The position numbers were made by a program, and so were the translations under genes. From contig JAVTVY010020514.1 in NCBI GenBank assembly GCA_036873755.1, forward strand, positions 1-64,000: DNA of 64,000 nucleotides, read 5' to 3'. The stretch comes from Hanleya hanleyi (Eukaryota; Mollusca; Polyplacophora; Lepidopleurida; Hanleyidae). Positions 33,936 to 45,339 of the stretch are shown one piece after another. The notes beneath the pieces were generated by a model. That model made no database searches and was not told the origin of the DNA. It was given only the letters and a program-made list of their open reading frames with translations. How positions within the stretch are numbered: the first letter of the stretch is position 1; every line of letters begins with the position of its first letter.

Positions 33936-34210
33936 GAACTGAGGAGTTGAGATTTTATGACTTACAGATTTTAAATGTGCTGTGAAACTACTGCTTCAAC
34001 ATTATGAACGATTTGGACACTTATCGTGCCAAAATTGTCACGTTTTCAAGAAGACATCGACATGTACAAAACAACAGCAGGGAGTGTTCATTGCCAACTT
34101 CCATCCTGGGTGCAATACTATTCGGTGTTGTCGTTAATGTCTGCCTGCTGCCTCCTAATATTGGTAGACTGAATACTCCCTCGGATTATACACCTGTACG
34201 ACATGCAATT
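33936..34210. other. Unassigned stretch between Penelope-like copies
   Basis: A short plus-strand frame (34,004-34,222) has no recognisable domain. Possibly part of an older insertion. Confidence 0.35.
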
Positions 34211-34450
34211 ACAAGCGTGTAGTCCGTCATTCATAATTCAGCCGTCGTCCATTAGAGAATATCCGCGTCCATAATCCAAAGAACTATTCCATATTCCATA
34301 TAACACTACTAGCACCAAATTCAAAAAGACAATCATAGTATACATAAACGTAGGCTTGTTTCCTGCAAGAGAGAAGCGGTCAACAGTTTTCAATGATACC
34401 GGCAAGACATCATGATGTTCCAAAAATATCAAATCCGTATCGCTGACCAG
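34211..34450 (-). mobile_element. 3' tail of Penelope-like copy E, cut off by LINE
   Basis: Starts with the ACAAGCGTGTAG terminus and runs into CGCTGACCAG. The continuation (ATCAGTATT...) is found at 37,883, after the LINE. Confidence 0.8.
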
Positions 34451-36056
34451 ATTATCTCGAATCAAGACACTGTTTGTGATATCAATAATGATTACTATAT
34501 AAATACTGCTAAGGATATCAACTCTGGTGCAGTCAGAAACAATGTTCATCCCAGTGTTCAAGCCATTCATGACAATTTAGAAATCTTTGTGATTTTAATT
34601 TTAGTTCTGTTAATGAGAAGACCGTCTCAAAGATTATTGACGGACTGTCGACCAGAAAAGCTACTGGTGTAGATAATATATCTGCAAAGATTATCAGAGC
34701 AGGCAGGGATGTTCTTGTTAAGCCCATTACCAACTTGATAAATTACTCTATATCTAGCTCTAAATTCCCATCTCAGCTCAAGTCAGCCCAAGTTATTCCT
34801 TTATTTAAAAAAAATGACTCTCTAGACAAAAGCAACTACAGGCCTGTAAGCATTCTACCTACAATCTCCAAAATTGTTGAAAGGGTTTTACATGACCAAC
34901 TCTCCTACTGCTTCGAAAATATATTCAATCCAATGTTATGTGCCTTTAGAAAAGGCTACAACTGTCAGACTACCCTGTTGAAAATTACGGAAGATTGGAG
35001 ACGTGCCCTTGACCAAAATAAGTATGTAGCTGCTATTATGATGGACCTATCTAAAGCATTCGACTGCCTTCCCCATGACTTGCTGCTTGAAAAAATATCA
35101 GCTTATGGTGTTTCTAGCACAGCAACTGTGCTATTGAAAAGTTACCTTGTAAACAATGTCAGTAAATGGGCACAAATTATCAATGGGATTCCCCAGGGCT
35201 TGATCGTGGGGCCCCTTCTATTCAATGTGGTTCTAAATGATATTTATTTTTGTGAAACTGTTAGTTCTGTCTATAATTTTGCTGATGACAACACAATCTC
35301 TTATGCAGACGAAAACGATGAAAATGATGAAAATAATCACACAAGATTGTCAAATTATCACTACCTGGTTCGAAAACAATGAAATGAAAGCTAATATGGA
35401 AAAATACCAGGGTCTGTCCATCGGACATAAAACGGGCAGCAAATGTCCTGCGTTTCTTATGAATGACGTAGAAATCAAATGTGAAGAAACTGTCAAATTG
35501 CTCGGTGTCAACATAGACAGTATGTTAAATTTTAGTGAGCACATTTCTGTTATATGCAGAAAAGCATCACAGCAGCTGAGCGCCAAACGTATGAGCAGGT
35601 ATTTAGATATTCAAACAAAACTTGCCATTTACCACTCTTTTATCATATCAAATTTTAATTTCTGTCCGCTTGTCTGGCACTTTTGCAATTTGAAGAGCTC
35701 TAAAAAAAATGGAAAACATCCAAGAGCGCGCTCTTCGTTTTGTATACACCGATTTTAATAGTGATTATGCTGTTTTACTTAGAAAGGCAAATCTCCCCAG
35801 TTTATATGTCCGAAGACAACGCCTTGTGGCATCAGAGGTTTTTAAAAGCCTTCATAACCTAGGGTCCGAAATTTTATCTGAAATGTTTACTCTTATAAAC
35901 CCAGCCTATAATTTTAGAAATGAAAACCGTTTCATTTCACCTAGAGTCAAAACAACTAGATACGGCTTACGCTCTTTTACTTATGCTGCATCCAAACTTT
36001 GGAATGAACTCCCTAATGAATTTCGGATATTTGAAAATATCAAGATTTTTAAAATT
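34451..36056 (+). pseudogene. CR1/Jockey-type LINE reverse transcriptase, 5'-truncated
   Basis: Non-LTR retrotransposon RT. Landmarks in order are KATGVDNISAKII, NYRPVSILPTISKI, the DLSKAFDCLPHDLLL motif A, the GIPQGLIVGPLLFN motif B, the YNFADDNTIS motif C, and the C-terminal LWNELPNEFR region. The endonuclease part is missing. At least three frame breaks occur (before 34,735, near 35,240-35,380 and near 35,710-35,758), so no complete protein is made. It sits inside a Penelope-like element, flanked by ACCAG/ATCAG (34,446 and 37,883), and is itself interrupted at 36,057 by another Penelope-like copy. Superfamily assignment beyond non-LTR CR1/Jockey-like is uncertain. Confidence 0.88.
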
Positions 36057-37642
36057 ACAAGCGTCTAGGCCGTCATTCATAATCCAGCCGTCGTCCATTA
36101 GAGAATATCCGCGCCCATAATCCAAAGACCTATTCCATTTTCCATATAACAGTATTAGCACCAAATTCAAAAAGACAATCATAGTATACATAAACATAGG
36201 CTTGTTTCCTGCAAGAGAGAAGCGGTCAACAGTTTTCAATGATGCCGGCAAGACATCATGATGTTCCAAAAATATCAAATCCGTATCGCTGATCAGTATT
36301 CTTAATCCATAATATTCGTTGTAAAGTCGTCATCTAAAGAATGATGTATCTCAATCACGCTTTAATTGTGCTGTTCATATGAGTACCATGAGGTTCTTGA
36401 AGTACATGGGTTCATACGGCCCCTAGCCCCGGGTTAAGCGGAATTAGACACAAGTTACGAAACGTAGCGCCATAGATCTTGCACGCTACGTTCGTATTTT
36501 GCTATCAGCATGCGATATGTATCGCCAAATTTGAGAAACTTTGAGTGGAGGCGTTTGGTGGAATAGCCCTGTTTATAAGTTTCTGTAACAATGTTTTGTG
36601 ACGTTGATTAAAATCGTCACATTTAACACAGGATCTAGCAAATGCTACTAAGCGAGATATGTATACGCCATATGCAGGTCCCACTGGAATATGACTGTCC
36701 AGAAAGGGATAGTTTACGATGTCGAAATTGTAATCATCTCTTTTGTCATAAAGTCGACGAGAGAGAATGCCCGCTTCATTTTTATAGAGATAGAGATCTA
36801 AATAAGATGTGCCTGTAGGGCTATCTGTAGTTTCCTTCAAATCCAGTGAAGGTGGATATATATCCTTCACTGCGTCATTTATATAGCGATTATCCACAGC
36901 GAGAAGATCGTCTATATAGCATTTGGTGAATGAGAAGGAATGGGCTTTGAATGGATCGGTTTTTGAAAGCGCCTGCATATAGTCATATTCATAAGAGAAC
37001 AGATACAGGTCAGCCAACAGGGGTGCACAATTAGTACCCATTGGAATACCTATATGCTGCTGATATATTGTGTTGCCAAATTTCACATAGATATTTTTAA
37101 TGAGAAATTCAAACAACTCTATAAACAAAGAAACATCCCATGAATGATATCTCTTGTATGTAGTCGAGCTAAAGAATGCTTTATGGCTTCCGACATTAAT
37201 ATATCTACGATCAGTTTTCTTGAACACAGATACTATTAATGAACTTATACGGTCAATAAGGTCCTGATGAGGGATTGTAGTATAGAGAGTCGAGAAATCC
37301 CATGTGAATACATGTCTGTACGGTATGTGACCTTTAGCATCAAGTTCTTCCGTAAGACATTTTGAGTTTTTCAATATCCACATACATTCAACGCCAGAGT
37401 TCTTAGAAATAGTGGCGCAATACCTTTCCCAAAATGCTTTTACCTCCTGAAGGGCCCTCGTCAATAGGGTTGAAAGAAGCTTGGTGGTGCAGCTTCTAGA
37501 ACCAGCTATGAATCTAGCTTTGTATGGTGATTTATGCATTTTGGGAGTCCAGTATATTTTTGGTATGTCGTTATGATTGGTTGGAAGACAAATACCTCTT
37601 TCCCTGAGAAACTTTTTGTGATTGTTAAATAAATCTTCCAGA
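36057..37642 (-). mobile_element. Penelope-like copy D inserted in the LINE
   Basis: 5'-truncated copy from the ACAAGCGTCTAGG terminus (36,057) to about 37,642, where LINE sequence resumes. It carries the longest RT reading frame in the window. LINE sequence on both sides in register (LWNELPNEFR... before, KWNGANCTC after) shows the insertion directly. Confidence 0.85.
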
Positions 37643-37716
37643 AGAATGTTGTCTAAATGGAACGGCGCAAATTGCACCTGTTCCGTTTTTAGGTAATTTT
37701 CATCACTTTGATGCAT
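36505..37716 (-). CDS. Penelope-like reverse transcriptase core (403-codon frame)
   Basis: Residues 26-380 are RT. WTPKMHKSPYKARFIAGS is at 56-73. Motif A TWDFSTLYTTIPH is at 138-150 with D140. Motif B GIPMGTNCAPLLADL is at 223-237. Motif C YIDDLL is at 267-272. SYLDLYLYKN and NYPFLDSHIPVGPAYGVYISR follow. All catalytic aspartates are present. The first 25 residues come from antisense LINE sequence, because the copy is truncated there. The last 20 or so are out of frame (the end reads NASTQSFSNLAIHIAC instead of the KRLHSKFLKFGDTY-type end). It therefore cannot act as a full element; the GIY-YIG and linker are absent. It copies RNA into DNA in the intact family. Confidence 0.85.
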   Translation of the reverse strand: MHQSDENYLKTEQVQFAPFHLDNILLEDLFNNHKKFLRERGICLPTNHNDIPKIYWTPKMHKSPYKARFIAGSRSCTTKLLSTLLTRALQEVKAFWERYCATISKNSGVECMWILKNSKCLTEELDAKGHIPYRHVFTWDFSTLYTTIPHQDLIDRISSLIVSVFKKTDRRYINVGSHKAFFSSTTYKRYHSWDVSLFIELFEFLIKNIYVKFGNTIYQQHIGIPMGTNCAPLLADLYLFSYEYDYMQALSKTDPFKAHSFSFTKCYIDDLLAVDNRYINDAVKDIYPPSLDLKETTDSPTGTSYLDLYLYKNEAGILSRRLYDKRDDYNFDIVNYPFLDSHIPVGPAYGVYISRLVAFARSCVKCDDFNQRHKTLLQKLINRAIPPNASTQSFSNLAIHIAC

Positions 37717-37882
37717 GTCTTCTACCCGATTTTCTTCTTTTCAATTAAAACTGTTTTATGCACTTTTTTTACATATTGTATATTTCTATTACTCTTTTCT
37801 AGTCAATTTAATAGCTCATCTGAGCTAGTGTTACAATGTTTACTATTGTATCGACTTAAAATAAAGTTTGTCTATGTCTATG
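37643..37882 (+). mobile_element. 3' end of the LINE
   Basis: Continues the LINE after copy D: a short stretch coding KWNGANCTC, then a T-rich 3' UTR ending AATAAAGTTTGTCTATGTCTATG. Such AATAAAGTT ends with short terminal repeats fit CR1-like elements. Confidence 0.7.
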
Positions 37883-39478
37883 ATCAGTATTTTTTATCCA
37901 TAATATTCGTTGTAAAGTCGTTATCTAAAGAATGATGTATCTCAGTCACGCTTTGATTGTGACTGTTCATATGAGTACCATGAGGATCCTGAAGTACATG
38001 GGTTCATACGGTCCCTAGCCCCGGGTTAAGCGGAATTAGACACAAGTTACGAAACGTAGCGCCATAGATCTTGCACGCTACGCTCGTATTTTGCTATCAG
38101 CATGTATATGTATCGCCAAATTTGAGAAACTTTGAGTGGAGGCGCTTGGTGGCGTAGCCCTGTTTTATAAGTTTCTGCAACAATGTTTTGTGACGTTGAT
38201 TAAAATCGTCACATTTAACACAGGATCTAGCAAATGCTACTAGGCGTGATATGTATACGCCATATGCAGGTCCCACTGGAATATGACTGTCCAGAAAGGG
38301 ATAGTTTACGATGTCGAAATTGTAATCATCTCTTTTGTCATACAGTCGACGAGAGAGAAGGCCCGATTCATTTTTATAGAGATATAGGTCTAAATATGAT
38401 GTGCCTGTAGGGCTATCTGTAGTTTCCTTCAAATCCAGTGAAGGTGGATATATATCCTGCACTGCGTCATTTATATAGCGATTATCCACAGCGAGAAGAT
38501 CGTCTATATAGCGTTTGGTGAATGAGAAGGAACGGGCTTTGAATGGATCGGTTTTTGAAAGCGCCTGCATATAGTCATATTCATTAGAGAACAGATATAG
38601 GTCAGCCAGTAGGGGTGCACATTTAGTACCCATTGGAATACCTATATGCTTTTGATATATTGTGTTGCCAAATTTCACGTAGATATTTTTAATGAGAAAT
38701 TCAAGCAACTCTATAAAAACAAAGAAACATCCCATGAATGATATCTCTTGTATGTAGTAGAGCTAAAGAATGCTTTATGGCTTCCGATATTAATATATCT
38801 ACGATCAGTTCTCTTGAACACAGATACTATTAATGAACTTAGACGGTCAATAAGGTCCTGATGAGGGATTGTAGTATAGAGTCGAGAAATCCCATGTGGA
38901 TACATGTCTATACGGTATGTGACCTTTAGCATCAAGTTCTTCCGTAAGACATTTTGAGTTTTTCAATATCCACATACATTCAACGCCAGAGTTTTTAGAA
39001 ATAGTGGCGCAATACCTTTCCCAAAATGCTTTTACCTCCTGAAGGGCCCTCGTCAGCAGGGTTGAAAGAAGCTTGGTGGTGCAGCTTCTAGAACCAGCTA
39101 TGAATCTAGCTTTGTGTGGTGATTTATGCATTTTCAGAGTCCAGTATACTTTGGGTATATCGTTATGTTTGGTTGGAAGACAAATACCTCTTTCCCTGAG
39201 AAACGCTTTGTGATTGTTAAATAAATCTTCCAGAGTAAATGCAGTTTGAGAGTAAGTAGACGTATTTGATGACGATATGTTTACACTCAATTCTTCAACC
39301 AGCACCTGGCAATAGTAATATTTACATATGAATATTATATTATTTGGAGCTTTGTCTGCTGGGAATATGACGAATTTACTCTGGAGATTTGCTAGAACTT
39401 CTTGCGAATTGGGGCTTCTCAGTACTTGTTTTGCTTGGGGAAAGGTACTTCTGTCAATATGGCGGATGGTTTCAACGA
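37883..39478 (-). pseudogene. Penelope-like copy E, RT part
   Basis: Minus strand. RT N-terminus at 39,482-38,847 (including the KVYWTLKMHKSPHKARFIAG block and STWDFSTLY) and RT C-terminus at 38,735-38,097 (GIPMGTKCAPLLADL, YIDDLLAVDNRYIND, DIVNYPFLDSHIPVG). One frameshift lies around 38,711-38,880. It is separated from its own GIY-YIG half by an inverted copy and loses about 125 bp at that point (compare 33,355-33,490). Confidence 0.85.
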
Positions 39479-40736
39479 TCATTCATGGGATGTTTCTTTG
39501 TTTATAGAGTTGCTTGAATGTCTCATTAATAATATCGATGTGAAATTTGGCAACACAATATATCAGCAGCATATAGGTATTCCAAAGGGTACTAATTGTG
39601 CACCCCTGTTGGCTGACCTATATCTGTTCTCTTATGAATATGACTATATGCAGGCGCTTTCAAAAACCGATCCATTCAAATTACAAGCGTCTAGTCCGTC
39701 ATTCATAATCCAGCCGTCGTCCATTAGAGAATATCCGCGTCCATAATCCAAAGACCTATTCCATTTTCCACATAACAGTATTAGCACCAAATTCAAAAAG
39801 ACAATCATAGTATACATAAACATAGGCTTGTTTCCTGCAAGAGAGAAGCGGTCCCGTTCCTTCTCATTCACCATCCGCTATACAGACGATCTTCTCGCTG
39901 TGGATAATCGCTATATAAATGACGCAGTGAAGGATATATATCCACCTTCACTGGATTTGAAGGAAACTACAGATAACCCTACAGGCACAGCATATTTAGA
40001 CCTATGTCTCTATAAAAATAAAGCGGGCCTTCTCTCTCGTCGACTGTATGACAAAAGAGATGATTACAATTTCGACATCGTAAACTATCCCTTTCTGGAC
40101 AGTAATATTCCAGTGGGACCTGCATATGGCGTATACATATCACGCCTAGTAGCATTTGCTAGATCCTGTGTTAAAGTGACGATTTTAATCAACGTCACAA
40201 AACATTGTTGCGGAAACTTGTAAAACAGGGCTACACCACCAAGCGCCTGCACTCAAAGTTTCTCAAATTTGACGATACATATCGCATGCTGATAGCAAAA
40301 TACGAGCGTAGCGTGCAAGACCTATGGCGTTACGTTTCGTAACTTGTGTCAAATTCCGATTAACCCGGGGCTAGGGGCCGTATGAACCCATGTACTTCAA
40401 GATCCTCATGGTACTCATATGAACAGTCACAATCAAAGCGTGACTGAGATACATCATTCTTCAGATGACGACTTTACAACGAATATTATGGATTAAGAAT
40501 ACTGATCAGCGATATGGATTTGATATTTTTGGAACATCATGATGTCTTGCCGGCATCATTGAAAACTGTTGACCGCTTCTCTCTTGCAGAAACAAGCCTA
40601 TGTTTATGTATACTATGATTGGCTTTTTGAATTTGGTGCTAATGCTGGTATATGGAATAGGTCTTTGGATTATGGACGCGGATATTCTTTAATGGATGAC
40701 GGCTGAATTATGAATGACGGATCAGACGCTTGTAAT
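39479..40736 (+). mobile_element. Inverted Penelope-like copy F inside copy E
   Basis: Plus strand, 5'-truncated. RT parts are at 39,479-39,680 (HIGIPKGTNCAPLLADLYLF) and 39,854-40,223 (IRYTDDLLAVDNRYIND, with YIDD changed to YTDD), then the C-terminus and tail ending GACGCTTGTAATT at 40,736. It carries a second-level insertion at 39,681-39,853. The same head-to-head junction (TTTCAACGAT/CATTCATGGG) recurs at 63,421. Confidence 0.85.
39681..39853 (-). mobile_element. Penelope-like tail fragment inside copy F
   Basis: A 173-bp 3' tail starting TTACAAGCGTCTAG in minus orientation interrupts copy F between KTDPFK and RSFSF. The host RT reads on without it in the copy at 63,422-63,768. Confidence 0.8.
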
Positions 40737-41826
40737 TCAGATTTATATTTCTCGGCTCTCTATATTTAGGTCCCTTCATCAGGAGTAATCTTAGGTCCTT
40801 ATCACTCACCACATCAAGGTCACCAGTCACATGTTTGCGTAGTGTATAGATAAAGTTCGACGATTCACAATCACAACTATAGCCCCCCCCCGACGTGTAT
40901 AAGTCCCAGTCAAACTCCTTGACAGCATTAGAGTAATTGAATATTTTGGTGGTTATAGATTTAGTATACTTATATGAAATGCAAGGAGGTTCTGTGAACT
41001 TAAAATAGTTTGGTACAGTGTTGCGTACCTCTGGATCATTCAGGATTCGAGGTAAATTAATAATGTCCAGTCCTTTATCTAAGTAGTTGAGTTTCAAGAA
41101 AAGCTGATCTTGAGATGTTTCGATTATGTTCACTAGACGATACAACCGAAAATACGCTATATCTTGACATACTTCAGTGATTTTGGGTGGTATTATATTT
41201 CCTGAAGACGCAGATTGTTGTATATCTCTGGCTATATGATTTAAAGCTCTCAGAGGTAACGCATACAGAGCTGTACGTAAGCTATGTTTACTATTGGGTG
41301 TGTTAGTTAAGCCCACTAAGTAAATTAAAGTGATATGATCGTGAATCATCGCACTATTAGACTTTCTCCGACCATGGCTGCGATGTCTCCGTTGATGGGA
41401 TTTAAATAGCTGGGTGATATTGGATATATTTGAACGGCGGTTTGTAACATTGCCGAACCCACTGCCATTATCATTTAAACCATACGGAAACACTGACCCA
41501 GGTTCTAGCATCCAGAATAGTTCCCGCTCTCGGAGTTTTCTCTCAGATCCAAAGGGGGAATTCTTGGTAGATGGATAGACGACGTCTATGATCTGAATAC
41601 TAAAGTTGTCCCAACCATGATCGGGACCAGAAAAATGCTTACCTATAAGCAATTGCTTTTTCCTAACGGATGTTCTGTGACCATTCACCCTAAGATGGAG
41701 TCTTTGGGTGGTTTTGCCAACATACTGTTGACTACACTGCTTACAGGAAACTAAATAAATACAGTTTGTAGTAGAACAACTAAGATCAAGCCTTTTGACT
41801 AGTACAGGAACTGGAGTTGTACTCAA
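40708..41826 (-). CDS. Penelope-like GIY-YIG endonuclease plus linker (372-codon frame)
   Basis: Best copy of the N-terminal half. GIY part CIYLVSC is at 22-28, YIG part QYVGKT at 34-39, the conserved Arg block QRLHLRVNGHR at 41-51, and the region of the catalytic Glu SERKLRERELFWMLEPG at 94-110. A linker follows with IFNYSNAVKEFDWDLYTSGG, the CDCESS motif and the LLMKGPKYREPR block. The last few residues (about YKRLIRHS) come from the inverted copy F. On the minus strand this precedes the RT, so the element order is GIY-YIG, linker, RT. That is the permuted order known for Naiad/Chlamys Penelope-like elements rather than classical Penelope. The endonuclease nicks the target for reverse transcription. 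The upstream cysteine region is lost here, so the frame is a fragment. Confidence 0.85.
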   Translation of the reverse strand: MSTTPVPVLVKRLDLSCSTTNCIYLVSCKQCSQQYVGKTTQRLHLRVNGHRTSVRKKQLLIGKHFSGPDHGWDNFSIQIIDVVYPSTKNSPFGSERKLRERELFWMLEPGSVFPYGLNDNGSGFGNVTNRRSNISNITQLFKSHQRRHRSHGRRKSNSAMIHDHITLIYLVGLTNTPNSKHSLRTALYALPLRALNHIARDIQQSASSGNIIPPKITEVCQDIAYFRLYRLVNIIETSQDQLFLKLNYLDKGLDIINLPRILNDPEVRNTVPNYFKFTEPPCISYKYTKSITTKIFNYSNAVKEFDWDLYTSGGGYSCDCESSNFIYTLRKHVTGDLDVVSDKDLRLLLMKGPKYREPRNINLNYKRLIRHS

Positions 41827-41829
41827 CCA

Positions 41830-42240
41830 TACAAGACAGGTATACAGCCAGACATGGTTACTTCATTCCTGTCCCACAGCGGGGAGGACTTTGTGCTTCG
41901 CCATAGGCGCACGTCTCGTTCGATCAATTACGATACAGAGTACCAACGAAACGGACATAGCATTTGCATCTACAGGTCATGCTGGTGTTGTTAGGCTATT
42001 GCGGTCTGGCGATATTCAATTGAATCCCATTCTCATGGCATCAGATTGTAAATCTCCTTTTGTCATATATACAATATATATATGTCTCAAGATTTGTATC
42101 TAATACCGCTTATGCCGGTGCTAGGGGTCGTGTGGTCATGTCACCCAAGTTGCCACATGAACCGGTACAATAAAAGCGTACCTGAGATACAACACACGTC
42201 ACGAATCGATATATTCTTGGTATGTGCTTTAGAATAGGTT
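41830..42240 (+). mobile_element. Fragment with LINE-like N-terminal motif, then Penelope-like tail
   Basis: The plus-strand frame 41,795-42,103 contains VVRLLRSGDIQLNP. This resembles the LLLSGDIELNPGP start typical of many marine-invertebrate LINE proteins, but the GP end is replaced by IL. From about 42,100 follows a decayed plus-strand Penelope-like tail (TACCGCTTATGCCGGTGCTAGGGG). Both interrupt the 5' part of copy E. Confidence 0.5.
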
Positions 42241-42602
42241 AACCAGAAAACTATACTGTGAAGTCATGTGGCTCTGTCAGTATTAAGGCACCTCTTCCCA
42301 CATCCCTTGTATGTGTTGTAAGTGTCCACACTTGGAAATTTTTATTACATGTAGAATTCGGTGCCAAACAATCATCAAGCGCAATGTTACAAGGTTTGAT
42401 GTCGTGACCTTGCTTTGTGCTCATAAAGATATCTGCCATTTGGATTGAAAAAGGTCTTAGTTCATTTCGAACTACTAGAGACTCGGCCGAAGAACCCACT
42501 AAGGCTCCTCGGATCTGTCTTACCATTACTTCCTTCTATTGTAGCCATCATGAGTTTAGGATGTGCAGGGTCCTGGCCTCGGAGACAACTTGCCCACCAT
42601 CA
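42241..42602 (-). mobile_element. 5' region of Penelope-like copy E
   Basis: The minus-strand frame 42,526-42,251 contains CNIALDDCLAPNS, matching the sequence upstream of the GIY-YIG cysteines in the copies near 16,110 and 48,110. It ends at CCACCATCAG, where the 20-kb unit begins with AATGCATTTCG. Confidence 0.65.
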
Positions 42603-44430
42603 GAATGCATTTCGACGTTCATATTTAATATAATATGTAGAGGATTCAATGCATGGAACAAAATTGTCATATCTTGGTATATGATTATCTCTCGGGCCTT
42701 TACTTGAATGATAAATAGGGAGTATGAGTTAGCCCGAACGGAAAATTCAACAATCTGACCAGTCCTCAGATTGGCTGATAAAATCATTTAGGTGAAGGAC
42801 TAGATTATGAACTACCCTATCAACTTTGTCACCACTTACACTAAGATATTCACATCAAGTTTTGACCCCTACACACTCAATGGAATGCGTGATGCATTTA
42901 AGCCGTTGATCTTCGCCGAGTGGATGTGGTATAGCTTCATGAGGAGATCGTTAGACTATCCTGAGACAATCGGGTTCCAAGATCACAGTCCCACTATCCT
43001 CTGATTCCATGTTTTGTTGGACAGTGGTGCATAATTATTAAAACTAAACGTGTTATATTTCTATCTTCTGTCTTTATGATTGTATTTAACGCTCTTGGAC
43101 AACCAAGCAACCTTCTATCACGTTTGCAGAATTCTCGATGTGGACGTACCCCGTTCCTGCATAGAAATACATTTTAACGAGTGGGTCCTGTTTGATCAAT
43201 GTTATACTGCCATTTAAATCTGGAAAATTTGATACAGTACGTCAAATGAATAATTAAATTTCCACAACAATTGATCGTCACTTGAGCTCAGTTTAACAGG
43301 AAATGAAACTAAAACGGGATACCTACTGGGGCAATTGATTTAATTCTCGAAAATCAGACTGCACTATTATTTTAAAAAGTAGTGATGCAGTTTTTCTAAC
43401 ACAAATAACACATTTGCTGACAGTTTATGAAAAATGAGGTGGGAGCCCTGAATAATGAATGAGAATCAATCGTCTACCATTCTCGATCGGAGACAGATGT
43501 TTGTAAGCGGATATGGATAATGGATTTTATATTTGATTGTAAGAACTTCAAGGATTCCCATAAAACATGGCATGTTGTATATTTGCTTTTATTATGAATT
43601 ATTTTGGTGAATATACATAATGGAGAAACTCGCCAAGTTATCATTACTATGATGTAGAGACGTTTGATAACATATACGTATGATCAGAGATTATTCGACG
43701 AGAGAACGTGTGAAACGGCTGATAACCACTCCATTCTCCAAGTTCACATTACCAGAAGACTTGTTTATAGGATGAAGTCAAAATATTTCGACATTCGACA
43801 TTTTGGCTCACGACATTTGGCACAAAGTTGCGGCTACGTCATTTCGGCAACATTTTTCCCCAGGCCAACTTATGTAAAAAAAAGATAATGTTTGTATTTC
43901 GAGAAAACTTTCTCAGTTGAAAGACGATTGCAGACAAGATTGTATTGGTAATTCCTCTTTATTTGTTCGATTGGCAAAAGGATCGGAAACGATTGAAAAT
44001 AAGCGATGTTGTCCTTCTAGAAAAATATCTGTTGCAATATCGTTTATTAATCATTCATCTGCTCACGATCTGTGTCGCCGATCGCGAAGTGTTGGTTTCC
44101 TCCAAAACAAAATAAGGAGGCATAGTAATATATGACACAACGGCAGTATTTGTTCGCATTCGTTGCTAATTCGAAATGCGAACCACAATTGGAAATTCGT
44201 CAGCATAATGTCGTATTTGCCAATGCGAAACCCATTTATCCTGAATAAAATAATTAAAATAACCATGTGATAGATATAATAATTCCCAAGGCCGTAGGTT
44301 ACTCAGGATTTGGGATCATACACCCCATACTTACCATTCTACTCAATCGTTTTAATATTTTTCTCTCGACTGAACACCGTGGAGCATATTGTTTTTCATC
44401 CGAGAAATTTGCTCGAGACGATTGCAGGAA
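42603..44430. repeat. Start of 20-kb unit 2
   Basis: 42,603-43,405 matches 2,103-2,925. The next kilobase (43,406-44,430) has no counterpart in unit 1, which has a Penelope-like tail there instead. No gene is recognised in it; the small frames have no domain. Confidence 0.6.
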
Positions 44431-45339
44431 ACAATCTGTGAAATGTGAATGTCCACCTGACAAAAAAATTACATCCCGGAAAAGAACGATGATGCAAAAC
44501 ACAAACAACCGAAACTTGAGGGAATAGTTTTAGTTTTAATTTCAAGTTCAAAGTAGGATCGAGTCGATATTATTGACCATTGGAATAATACAACAGCCTC
44601 ATTGGAATCACAATAGATGTAGACACAAACGGTTGTAAAAGAGGTGAGCCTGTGTAGTTTTAGACACAATGTCCACAAACCTTTATATTCAATGGAGGTG
44701 AGTGTGTGTGGGAGTTACATTTCCAAAAGTTGATCGATCTTTATTATACGAGCCTTTTACGCACTATTGATGGTCATATACCGTGAGTTGTACTTCTACA
44801 GGATCGTATTTTCTGGTTCATAAGATATATCGGATAATTCTCTGTGCTAGATGCCAGTGAAAAGCAAATAATGTTTTTTGGTTTCGAGTTACTGTACCGT
44901 AAGAAACTGAAATTGTTTTATTGAAATGCAGGACGATGGCGATTTTGTATAATGTAGAACATGTGTGACAAACCGCGTCGCTCAAGGCGATTTCCTTGCT
45001 TCAATTATCCCACCACCGCCGACGGTGAAAGATCGGTTATGAACGCAGTTGAACTCGAATAATGAACAGTTTGAGATCAAGTGTAAAGTTAGGCATTATT
45101 TATTTCACATTCCATTCAATCGCTAATACCCGTGGCACATTCCTTCCTTTCTCTGTTTTATTGTCTTTCCTTATCTTCTTTTTTTGTACATGATACTTTC
45201 ATTTCCCATATGTCTTTTGTTTTTTCTCTCTGTCCACCCGTAATCTGTTTTCTCTCCTTTTCTGTCGTTTCATATGACAATAATTCGCTGTTTTACATTC
45301 ATATATGTTGGAGCTGTTAGCATAAATATCGGTATTAGT
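44431..45339. repeat. Old internal repeat with polypyrimidine tract, unit 2
   Basis: Matches 3,230-4,330. Polypyrimidine tract at about 45,135-45,260. Confidence 0.65.

Noticed and set aside
38860..38900. CTGATGAGGGATT...CGAGAAATCCC as a hammerhead
   Set aside because: This is antisense of the conserved RT motif-A coding region, present in all copies for protein reasons; stems do not form properly.
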